Positions 1 through 4,937 of a stretch of 5,929 bases of DNA are shown here, piece after piece. A program made the translations under genes and the position numbers. The notes under the pieces are model-generated. The model ran no database searches and was not told the origin of the DNA. It was given only the letters and a program-made list of their open reading frames with translations. The stretch is from the NCBI GenBank assembly GCA_023415895.1, contig JAEZJA010000084.1:1-5929 (forward strand), in the 5' to 3' direction. The stretch comes from Bacillota bacterium. GTDB taxonomy: Bacteria > Bacillota > Clostridia > Oscillospirales > Acutalibacteraceae. Numbering within the stretch: the stretch's first letter is position 1; each line of letters begins with the position of its first letter.

Positions 1-170
1 GTCCTGAAGTGTTAAAACAGTCATTTCAAGATGCTATTGCCGCTTTGGAGGATATTTCTACATTCAAGCAACAGGCTCTGCCCAAAATGAGAGAAACTAT
101 TGCGCAATTTAGGGCAATGTCAGAAGAGGGCGAGCGAGAGATTTCAAGATTAGAGAAATCTAAAGAATAA
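1..170 (+). CDS. TelA-like (toxic anion resistance family) protein, C-terminal end only
   Basis: Only the last 55 codons are in the window, read from base 3 to a TAA at 168-170. The fragment is entirely helical and highly charged: a stretch around ALEDISTFKQQALPKM, then a coiled-coil-like tail rich in E, R and K (EEGEREISRLEKSKE). This matches my recollection of the C-terminal helices of Firmicutes TelA/YaaN proteins, cytoplasmic helical proteins linked to tellurite and other toxic-anion or envelope-stress resistance; their biochemical role is not settled. Family members are usually 350-400 aa, so about 85% lies upstream. The next gene starts 18 bases after the stop, so the two are probably co-transcribed. 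The family call rests on helix pattern and a short motif only; another coiled-coil protein is possible. Confidence 0.6.
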   Translation, partial: PEVLKQSFQDAIAALEDISTFKQQALPKMRETIAQFRAMSEEGEREISRLEKSKE

Positions 171-188
171 TTCCAAGGAGGAAAATCT

Positions 189-1277
189 GTGAAAAAATTA
201 GTGTCAGTCATTGCGGCTTTGATGATAAGTGTAACGCTCGTTAGTTGTAGTACATCAAACAACATTTCGAGCAAAAACACTAACACCGCCGCTCAGAATG
301 CAGCAAAGCAACACGAAAAAGACCGTCGAAGTTATAAAGAAACTTTGCGGGTTTATAATGCGGCTGAATATATCGACCAAAGCACTATTGTGGACTTTGA
401 AAAAGAAAATAAAATCCGCGTAGAGTATGCAGAGTTTGAAAGCAATGAAACTTTGTATCAAGATATTTCGGCTAATCCGGGATCATATGATGTTTTAGTG
501 CCATCTGATTATATGGTTGACCGTCTTATTAAAGAGGGAAGGATAGAGAAATTAGACAAAAGCAAAATCCCGAACATTGCTAATATCGCAACGGAATACT
601 TATCACCTGCCTATGATACGAACAATGACTATACGGTGCCCTATATGACAGGAACCGTGGGGATTCTTTATAATAAGAAAAAAGTGTCTGCACCCATTGA
701 ACAATGGTCAGCACTGTTTAATGATCAATACAAAGGGAAAGTGCTATTGTGGGATTCACAGCGTGATGTTATCGGAGCGACACTAAAAATGCTTGGATAT
801 GGTATAAATTCCAAAGACGATAACGAATTATCGCAAGTACAAGCAAAATTATTACAGGCGCGCTCCTCTTTTCAATATGGAGAAGAGGAAATGCATGATA
901 AAATGATAGCCGGCGAGGGTGTGTTAGCTCTTGTATATTCAGGCGAGGCAAAGTCCGCAATAGACCAAAATCCAAACTTGGCGTTTGTTATTCCAACAGA
1001 AGGCTCTAATAAATGGGTAGATGGTTTTGTTGTTATGAAAAACACGAAAGCCAAAGATGCGGCAGAAAAATTTATTAACTTTATGTGCCGACCGAATATC
1101 GCCGTTAGAAACATGACGCAAACGGGATATACTTCACCAGTGAAGGGCGCGTGGGCGGAATTTGGGAACAATACGATAATGTTTCCAACGGCGGAAGAAC
1201 TTGCACGCTGCGAAGCATTTTTGTATGATGCAACTGCAGCACAAAAATACGATAATTTGTGGACAAAAGTAAAATAA
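189..1277 (+). CDS. potD: PotD-like spermidine/putrescine-binding lipoprotein
   Basis: Periplasmic-binding-type solute receptor of a polyamine ABC transporter, predicted to sit lipid-anchored on the outer face of the membrane. GTG start at 189 is chosen because AAGGAGG (175-181) lies 7 bases upstream and the signal peptide starts there: KK, a hydrophobic core, and lipobox LVSC with the lipidated Cys at 20. A polar linker (21-50) follows. The mature domain carries PotD landmarks: RVYNAAEYID (54-63), FESNETLY (83-90), VPSDYMVD (104-111), DSQRDVIGATLKMLGY (189-204), KWVDGF (275-280), FINFMCRP (295-302) and GYTSP (313-317). The 362-aa length is normal. Ligand positions recalled from E. coli PotD are partly kept (S106, Y108, W276, D278, Y314), but the usual Trp of YNW-EYI is Ala58 and the Trp before the SG turn is Tyr250. 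No potA, potB or potC is adjacent. The family is sure; the ligand is uncertain. Confidence 0.9.
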   Translation: MKKLVSVIAALMISVTLVSCSTSNNISSKNTNTAAQNAAKQHEKDRRSYKETLRVYNAAEYIDQSTIVDFEKENKIRVEYAEFESNETLYQDISANPGSYDVLVPSDYMVDRLIKEGRIEKLDKSKIPNIANIATEYLSPAYDTNNDYTVPYMTGTVGILYNKKKVSAPIEQWSALFNDQYKGKVLLWDSQRDVIGATLKMLGYGINSKDDNELSQVQAKLLQARSSFQYGEEEMHDKMIAGEGVLALVYSGEAKSAIDQNPNLAFVIPTEGSNKWVDGFVVMKNTKAKDAAEKFINFMCRPNIAVRNMTQTGYTSPVKGAWAEFGNNTIMFPTAEELARCEAFLYDATAAQKYDNLWTKVK

Positions 1278-1301
1278 AGATTAAGTCGATGGAATAATAA
1301 G

Positions 1302-1340
1302 GGCTCCCGCAGAGATAAAATCTGCGGGAGCCTACGTTTA
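1302..1340 (+). terminator. Rho-independent-type terminator after potD-like gene
   Basis: A perfect 12-bp stem, GGCTCCCGCAGA (1302-1313) with TCTGCGGGAGCC (1321-1332), closes a 7-base loop GATAAAA. It starts 24 bases after the potD stop. The tail on the plus strand (TACGTTTA) is a poor T-run, so termination may be incomplete. Read on the minus strand the tail is CTTATTATT, which is also T-rich. No opposing gene is seen nearby to use it. Confidence 0.75.
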
Positions 1341-1574
1341 TGCAATTATCAAATCCAGGTTTACAATTACCAATGGGAAATTTTGGATAGTATTCCTTCT
1401 TTCGAATGTATGCTCCTCGTATGTTTTAACCGTAATGTACGAAGAAGCCAAAAATCCTGCAAATTAAAAAATGGAAGATATACCTTCTTCTTTTAGATTT
1501 CCTTTTTTTAGTAATATTAAAACGCCATTAATCGCGAAAAAACTATAATAAATTACAAAATATTTCTAAAAAGA
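1333..1574. other. A+T-rich intergenic stretch without a supportable gene
   Basis: The gap between the potD-like and permease genes is 381 bases (1278-1658). Apart from the terminator and the promoter listed separately, this part has only short reading frames without ribosome-binding sites. Visible structure: TCGTA (1417-1421) opposite TACGA (1438-1442), GAAGAAG (1441-1447) opposite CTTCTTC (1484-1490) followed by a T-rich run up to 1509, and a perfect TATAAT at 1544-1549 without a good -35 element. No purine-riboswitch core (ATATGG with TTTCTACC and GACTA in order) could be assembled. A regulatory RNA or operator cannot be excluded. Confidence 0.4.
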
Positions 1575-1603
1575 GTGACTTTATAAACTTTATATGGTAA
1601 TAT
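1575..1603 (+). promoter_or_regulatory. Candidate sigma-A promoter with internal palindrome, upstream of purine permease
   Basis: GTGACT (1575-1580) matches 4 of 6 bases of TTGACA; 17 bases later TAATAT (1598-1603) matches 4 of 6 of TATAAT and is preceded by TG at 1595-1596 (extended -10, TGGTAATAT). The start point would be near 1610, giving a leader of about 50 bases. A 13-base palindrome, TATAAA-C-TTTATA (1582-1594), fills most of the spacer, a position where a bound repressor would block polymerase. Prediction by eye only. Confidence 0.45.
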
Positions 1604-1658
1604 TTCTATCGTTGTGCTTTTGTAAGAGCCAAGAATCATAAAGCTAAGGAGTAGTAGT

Positions 1659-3014
1659 ATGAAAAGTTTGTTCCACCTTAAAGAAAACGGCACAAGTGTA
1701 CCAAAGGAGATTGTTGCTGGGTTAACAACGTTCTTCGCGATGTCGTACATTATCGTTGTGAATCCCGATATTCTCTCCAAATCCAACATGGAATGGGGCG
1801 CCGTGTTCCTTGCAACCATTATCTCTTCCATTGTCGGCACTTTGATTATGGGTTTGGTTGCCAATGTGCCCTATGCGCAAGCCCCCGGTATGGGCCTGAA
1901 TGCATTCTTTGTATACACTGTTTGCTTTACCCTGAAGTTCACATGGCAACAAGCACTTTCGATGGTGTTTATCTGCGGACTGTTGAACATTCTGATCACG
2001 GTTACCAAAATTCGCAAATATATCATCAAAGCCATTCCTTTGAGCCTGCAAAACGCCATTGGTGGCGGTATTGGCATCTTTGTCGCCTATATCGGCATGC
2101 TGAATGTCGGTCTGATTAACTTTGATGCGGGTGTCCCTGCGATGGCCAATCTAAATAATCCTGTTCTTTGGATTTTTCTCATTGGCCTTGCTCTAACCGC
2201 TATTTTGCTGATTCTCAAGGTGAAAGGCGCCATTTTAATTTCTATTATTATAACGACACTCATTGGCATTCCCTTCGGAGTCACCTCCATGGGCAACACG
2301 GTCAGCTTTGGTGATGCTTGTGCCGTCCTGCCTACCACCTTCTTGGCCATCTTTAAAGAGGGCGGAATCACCAGTCTCTTTACGGACATAAGCAAGTTGC
2401 CTTTAGTTTTGATCACCATCTTCTCCTTTAGCATTACCGATACCTTCGATACGATCGGCACCTTTATTGGCACAGGACGCCGCAGCGGCATCTTCAGTGA
2501 AGAAGACGAAATGGCGATGGATCAAGGCGCCGGATTCAAATCCCGCTTGGATAAAGCCCTTTTTGCCGATGCCACTGCCACCTCAATCGGTGCCTTATTT
2601 GGCACATCGAATACAACCACATTTGTTGAAAGCGCTGCCGGTATCGGCGCGGGCGGCCGCACCGGATTAACGTCCGTTGTCGTGTCCATTTGCTTTGCGC
2701 TTTCGGCTTTCTTGGCTTCCTTTGTCAGTGCCGTTCCCTCTGCCGCCACCGCTCCGGCCCTTGTCGCTGTCGGTGTTATGATGATGTCCTCCTTCAAAGA
2801 CATCGACTGGGGTGATTTGGATGAAGCCATTCCCGCCTTTTTTGCGAGCATCTTTATGGGACTTTGCTATAGCATTTCCTACGGCATTGCCGCTGGCTTT
2901 ATCTTCTATTGCATTATTAAAATTTGCAAAGGCAAAGCCAAGGAAATTCACCCCATTCTCTGGGTTTGCACAGGACTGTTTATTCTTAACTTTGTGTTGC
3001 TTTCCCTGCTCTAA
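1659..3014 (+). CDS. NCS2-family purine permease (AzgA/PbuG type)
   Basis: Integral membrane symporter predicted to import a purine base (guanine, hypoxanthine or adenine) for salvage. ATG at 1659 has AAGGAG (1646-1651) 7 bases upstream. The 451-aa protein is hydrophobic throughout and shows the family hallmarks: EIVAGLTTFFAMSYIIVVNP near the N-terminus (17-36), QAPGMGLNAFF in TM3 (74-84), TDTFDTIGTFIGTGRRSG in TM8 (260-277) and GTSNTTTFVESAAG (315-328) followed by GGRTGLTSVV in TM10. In this fold acidic residues of TM8 and TM10 contact the base; D261, D264 and E324 are the candidates here. Length is normal for the AzgA/PbuG branch, which is distinct from the shorter-motif xanthine/uracil branch. 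It is monocistronic: own promoter upstream, two hairpins downstream. No purine riboswitch was found in its leader. The exact substrate cannot be told from sequence. Confidence 0.93.
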   Translation: MKSLFHLKENGTSVPKEIVAGLTTFFAMSYIIVVNPDILSKSNMEWGAVFLATIISSIVGTLIMGLVANVPYAQAPGMGLNAFFVYTVCFTLKFTWQQALSMVFICGLLNILITVTKIRKYIIKAIPLSLQNAIGGGIGIFVAYIGMLNVGLINFDAGVPAMANLNNPVLWIFLIGLALTAILLILKVKGAILISIIITTLIGIPFGVTSMGNTVSFGDACAVLPTTFLAIFKEGGITSLFTDISKLPLVLITIFSFSITDTFDTIGTFIGTGRRSGIFSEEDEMAMDQGAGFKSRLDKALFADATATSIGALFGTSNTTTFVESAAGIGAGGRTGLTSVVVSICFALSAFLASFVSAVPSAATAPALVAVGVMMMSSFKDIDWGDLDEAIPAFFASIFMGLCYSISYGIAAGFIFYCIIKICKGKAKEIHPILWVCTGLFILNFVLLSLL

Positions 3015-3049
3015 TCGTTTCATCGTTTTAATGAAATATTGATAAGACA

Positions 3050-3082
3050 ACTCCCCGGAACTGCAATGCAATTCCGGGGAGT
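3050..3082 (+). terminator. First of two tandem hairpins after the permease gene
   Basis: Perfect 11-bp G+C-rich stem ACTCCCCGGAA (3050-3060) with TTCCGGGGAGT (3072-3082), 11-base loop. It begins 35 bases after the stop. The tail ATGCTTTTAA has only a four-T run, so alone it would be a moderate terminator; it could equally protect the 3' end of the mRNA. Confidence 0.6.
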
Positions 3083-3090
3083 ATGCTTTT

Positions 3091-3135
3091 AACACAGCAG
3101 GTGCAGGTTGTAAAACCTGTGCCTGCTGTGTTTTT
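3091..3135 (+). terminator. Strong Rho-independent terminator (second tandem hairpin)
   Basis: A 19-bp stem pairs 3091-3109 (AACACAGCAGGTGCAGGTT) with 3114-3132 (AACCTGTGCCTGCTGTGTT); all positions pair, two of them as G-U wobbles, around a GTAA tetraloop. A run of five T ends at 3135. It lies only 8 bases beyond the first hairpin, so read-through of that one would stop here. The opposite strand lacks a T-run, so it is directional. Confidence 0.85.
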
Positions 3136-3156
3136 GAGAATCCTTATAACGGTTCC

Positions 3157-3186
3157 TTGACCTTCCAAAAATCATATGCATAAAAA
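3157..3186 (+). promoter_or_regulatory. Weak candidate promoter upstream of the small ORF
   Basis: TTGACC (3157-3162) matches 5 of 6 bases of the -35 consensus; 18 bases later TAAAAA (3181-3186) matches 4 of 6 of the -10 consensus. It lies just after the permease terminators and 24 bases before a start codon with a good ribosome-binding site, which raises its plausibility. A+T-rich gaps give such matches by chance. Confidence 0.3.
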
Positions 3187-3209
3187 AGCATTTACCGGAG
3201 GTGTTTTTT

Positions 3210-3380
3210 ATGATCTATAAAGTCCATTTTTTGCAGTGCACAGAAATAGAAATGCCCTTTAAGCCTTGGCCGAAAAGCAGAAAACTCCAAGGCCATCAAC
3301 AATTCTTTGCGTGGTCTCGGGTATCTTATCGCCCTTGTTTGAGCACCTTGACGATTTCACCGACATACAGCCGGTGGTAA
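3210..3380 (+). CDS. Possible 56-codon small ORF or truncated gene start
   Basis: ATG at 3210 follows CGGAGGTG, with GGAGG at 3197-3201 and an 8-base spacer, as good a ribosome-binding site as those of the real genes here. The frame opens MIYKVHFLQCTEIEMP, continues basic and aromatic (PFKPWPKSRK), and stops at 3378-3380. I recognise no family, signal peptide or membrane segment. The last 55 bases run antisense over the 3' end of the flavin-reductase-like gene, so the C-terminal third is probably not selected as protein. Two readings fit: a genuine small protein, or the surviving start of a gene whose body was lost by deletion or replacement. A promoter-like sequence lies upstream. Existence as a gene is doubtful. 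Confidence 0.3.
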   Translation: MIYKVHFLQCTEIEMPFKPWPKSRKLQGHQQFFAWSRVSYRPCLSTLTISPTYSRW

Positions 3381-3835
3381 TCCTGCACTTTATAATTGGC
3401 AGCAATCGTGGGATCGAGAAAATGGGCCGGATCCAGATCCTGATAGTACATTTTGCGGCAGATGAATGACAGCTTCGCCTCATCAAAATAGGGTGCCTGC
3501 GCGTCAAACAGGGGCGTCAGGCCGGTCTCGGCGATTTTGTCGGTGTCCCTTCCCGAATGGGCACCACAGTATTGCAGCGCGCGGCGGTTGCCGTCGTCGA
3601 AAAAGGACAGCGAGTAATACTTCTCTTTTTCAAGAAATTCGTAAGTATAGCGGGAAGGCCGCACGACAATGAAGCTGACGTTCGCATTCCAAAGCACACC
3701 CATACCGCCCCAGCTGGCGGTCATCGTGTTAAAGCTGCCTTCTTTACCGGCAGTGATCAGCATCCAGTCCTTGCCGATCTGATGAAAGACATTTTCCTTG
3801 AGTTCCAGCGGATCCATATCGAAAAATTTATGCAT
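3326..3835 (-). CDS. Flavin reductase-like FMN-binding split-barrel protein
   Basis: Cytoplasmic FMN-binding split-barrel protein of the flavin reductase/flavoredoxin type (family PF01613 by recollection), likely a redox partner or NAD(P)H:flavin reductase. ATG at 3833-3835 has GAGAGG (3845-3850) 9 bases upstream on the minus strand. The 169-aa length is typical. Landmarks: DWMLITAG (23-30), the flavin-contact loop NTMTASWGGMG (36-46), VVRPSRYTYEFL (57-68), YSLSFF (74-79), CGAHSGRDTDK (90-100) and the closing strand YHRLYVGEI (153-161). There is no signal peptide and no iron-sulfur or second domain. It is transcribed away from the barrel gene at 4001 with a 165-base shared control region; a common role is only a guess. 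No clear terminator follows it; a 7-bp stem at 3263-3293 with a weak tail is the best candidate. The physiological electron acceptor is unknown. Confidence 0.88.
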   Translation of the reverse strand: MHKFFDMDPLELKENVFHQIGKDWMLITAGKEGSFNTMTASWGGMGVLWNANVSFIVVRPSRYTYEFLEKEKYYSLSFFDDGNRRALQYCGAHSGRDTDKIAETGLTPLFDAQAPYFDEAKLSFICRKMYYQDLDPAHFLDPTIAANYKVQDYHRLYVGEIVKVLKQGR

Positions 3836-3859
3836 GGGCCATCGCCTCTCTTTTTATAG

Positions 3860-3877
3860 AATAACGTTATTATACCA
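3860..3877 (-). promoter_or_regulatory. Extended -10 promoter of the flavin-reductase gene overlapped by a 12-bp palindrome
   Basis: On the minus strand the sequence TGGTATAAT (3869-3877) is a perfect extended -10; no good -35 lies 16-18 bases further upstream, as expected for an extended -10 promoter. The perfect palindrome AATAACGTTATT (3860-3871) overlaps the -10 and covers the expected start point, a classic operator position. The ribosome-binding site follows within 20 bases, so the leader is very short. Confidence 0.55.
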
Positions 3878-3937
3878 CAACTAGACGCAACAAATAGAAA
3901 AAATTTGAAGAAGAGCAGCCATTATGAGAAATTTCGC

Positions 3938-3966
3938 TTTATTTATACTTTAATAACGATTACAAT
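3938..3966 (+). promoter_or_regulatory. Candidate promoter for the conserved barrel gene
   Basis: TACAAT (3961-3966) matches 5 of 6 bases of the -10 consensus and lies 17 bases after TTTATT (3938-3943), a poor -35. TATACT at 3944-3949 is an alternative -10, also without a convincing -35. The repeat AATAACG (3952-3958) copies half of the palindrome at 3860-3871. Confidence 0.3.
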
Positions 3967-4000
3967 AGAAGTATCTGAATTTTCATAAGGAGGGAATCCT

Positions 4001-4678
4001 ATGGGATCGACATTCGTTCCGGAGTTTCAGGGGAATCTGCGCAATTTTATGCTTCGAATACCCGAATGCATCCAGGAATGTTCGGGCATCCGTGTCTTTG
4101 GCAAGCGTATCCGTTCGCTGATATTCACAACGGATGTCGCCATCATCCGCAACTGCAATGCCGATGCAGTCATCGCCGTGTATCCTTTCACCCCCCAGCC
4201 GTTGATCACACAGGCGCTGATGCAGGCCGCGGATATGCCGGTTTTTGCCGGTGTGGGCGGTGGACTGACGCAGGGCATGCGAGTTATAAATCTGGCACTG
4301 CATGCCGAGTTTCAGGGTGCCATGGGGGTGGTTGTCAACGCACCTACCCGCAACGAAACCATCCGAGAGCTGGTCAAGCGCATTGATATCCCTGTCGTCG
4401 TAACGGTTGTGTCCGAGCGGGACGATATCACGGCACGTGTAGGGGCGGGCACCCGCATTGTCAATGTATCGGCCGCGGCCAACACGCCGGCACTTGTCAA
4501 AAGAATCCGGATGGCATATCCTGAACTGGCGATCATCGCAACAGGCGGCCCGACGGAAGAATCGATCATACAGACGATCGAGGCAGGGGCTAATGCCATC
4601 ACCTGGACTCCTCCCACGAATGGGCAGGTTTTTAAAAAGGTCATGGAGGCCTATCGCAAGGGAGAGCCACACCCTTAA
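4001..4678 (+). CDS. Conserved Firmicutes barrel-like protein of unknown function (often labelled hydrolase)
   Basis: ATG at 4001 has a strong AAGGAGGG (3987-3994) 6 bases upstream. The 225-aa soluble protein alternates short beta strands and helices in the manner of a TIM barrel. Visible conserved-looking blocks are SGIRVFGKRI (28-37), a strand with TDVAIIRNCNADAVIAVYPF (44-63), VFAGVGGG (81-88), LHAEFQGAMGVVVNAP (100-115), IDIPVVVTVVSE (128-139), GAGTRIVNVS (148-157) and ATGGPTEESI (180-189). ATGG near the C-terminus and the following EAGANAIT resemble phosphate-binding ends of aldolase or phosphate-isomerase-like barrels. I recall close relatives in Clostridia annotated only as hydrolase, without an experimentally supported reaction. 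No signal peptide or membrane segment is seen. It is divergent from the flavin-reductase gene and apparently single-gene. No function is proposed. Confidence 0.8.
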   Translation: MGSTFVPEFQGNLRNFMLRIPECIQECSGIRVFGKRIRSLIFTTDVAIIRNCNADAVIAVYPFTPQPLITQALMQAADMPVFAGVGGGLTQGMRVINLALHAEFQGAMGVVVNAPTRNETIRELVKRIDIPVVVTVVSERDDITARVGAGTRIVNVSAAANTPALVKRIRMAYPELAIIATGGPTEESIIQTIEAGANAITWTPPTNGQVFKKVMEAYRKGEPHP

Positions 4679-4768
4679 ACACAGGCTTTGTATCAGCCAT
4701 ACATACATGAGGGCGGAAAGCAGGCTGCTGTCTGCTACTATTTGTATTACGAAAATTGCCCATCTATG

Positions 4769-4777
4769 TGTTAAAAT
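4769..4777 (+). promoter_or_regulatory. Candidate extended -10 promoter for the MFS leader
   Basis: TGTTAAAAT: TG at 4769-4770, one base, then TAAAAT (4772-4777), 5 of 6 to TATAAT. No good -35 element is visible 16-18 bases upstream. A start point near 4784 would give the MFS gene a leader of about 150 bases. Between the barrel gene stop (4678) and this site only a weak 5-bp stem, AGCAG (4719-4723) with CTGCT (4732-4736), could act as a terminator. Confidence 0.4.
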
Positions 4778-4846
4778 GAAAATTCGCGCGATGATTGGCA
4801 GGAGGGACTGCTGGAAATTCTGGGGCTGACCGGAGGAGTTGCGGTT

Positions 4847-4864
4847 ATGCATTGTCCAATTTAA
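4847..4864 (+). CDS. Candidate 5-codon leader peptide (MHCPI) before the MFS gene
   Basis: ATG CAT TGT CCA ATT TAA is preceded by CGGAGGAG (4831-4838), a strong ribosome-binding site with an 8-base spacer to the ATG. Its last sense codon and stop (4859-4864) overlap the first bases of the 5' arm of the long hairpin at 4860-4925. A ribosome initiating here and pausing at or near the stop would cover that arm. This is the geometry of leader peptides in attenuated resistance genes of Gram-positive bacteria. The same frame is open from 4775 without a start codon, so the site may instead be chance or a gene remnant. Confidence 0.35.
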   Translation: MHCPI

Positions 4865-4925
4865 ACGTAACAAACACGCTCGGAAAGCTATGCCGTTGGT
4901 ATGGCTTTGATTTGTTATGTTTAAA
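4860..4925 (+). promoter_or_regulatory. Long two-part hairpin in the MFS leader (candidate attenuator)
   Basis: The outer stem pairs 15 bases, TTTAAACGTAACAAA (4860-4874) with TTTGTTATGTTTAAA (4911-4925), with a single G-U wobble. The inner stem pairs 11 bases, AAAGCTATGCC (4884-4894) with GGTATGGCTTT (4898-4908), with two G-U wobbles and a GTT loop. An asymmetric internal loop (9 bases against 2) separates them. The 3' arm ends at the first A of the AAGGAG site (4925-4930) of the MFS gene. The tail of the inner hairpin (4909-4922) is T-rich and could make it a weak terminator, with the outer arm competing for that tail. The pairing is seen directly; the function is inferred. Confidence 0.6.
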
Positions 4926-4937
4926 AGGAGAATAGGC

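Noticed and set aside
1471..1551. 26-codon ORF starting ATGGAAGAT in the gap
   Set aside because: Preceded only by A-rich sequence, no ribosome-binding site, and composition like the surrounding non-coding DNA.
1561..1650. Purine or preQ1 riboswitch before the permease (TATATGG, TTTCTATC, AAAGCTAAGGAG)
   Set aside because: Isolated words resemble riboswitch pieces but the three-way junction or pseudoknot pairing and conserved order are absent.
1553..1864. 103-aa minus-strand frame beginning within the permease gene
   Set aside because: More than half is antisense to the clearly coding permease, no ribosome-binding site was noted, and the composition is that of a shadow frame plus A+T-rich gap.
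3263..3293. GCCTTGG/CCAAGGC stem as terminator of the flavin-reductase gene
   Set aside because: Only 7 bp with a 17-base loop, and the minus-strand tail TTAAAGGGC is not a T-run. Too weak to call.
4776..4829. 17-codon frame MKIRAMIGRRDCWKFWG as a leader peptide
   Set aside because: Its ATG overlaps the candidate -10 element, so it would not be in that transcript, and the internal ATG at 4791 has no ribosome-binding site.
4795..4935. 46-aa frame from a TTG that ends 2 bases before the MFS ATG
   Set aside because: No ribosome-binding site precedes the TTG, and it reads straight through the two-part hairpin. Probably chance.
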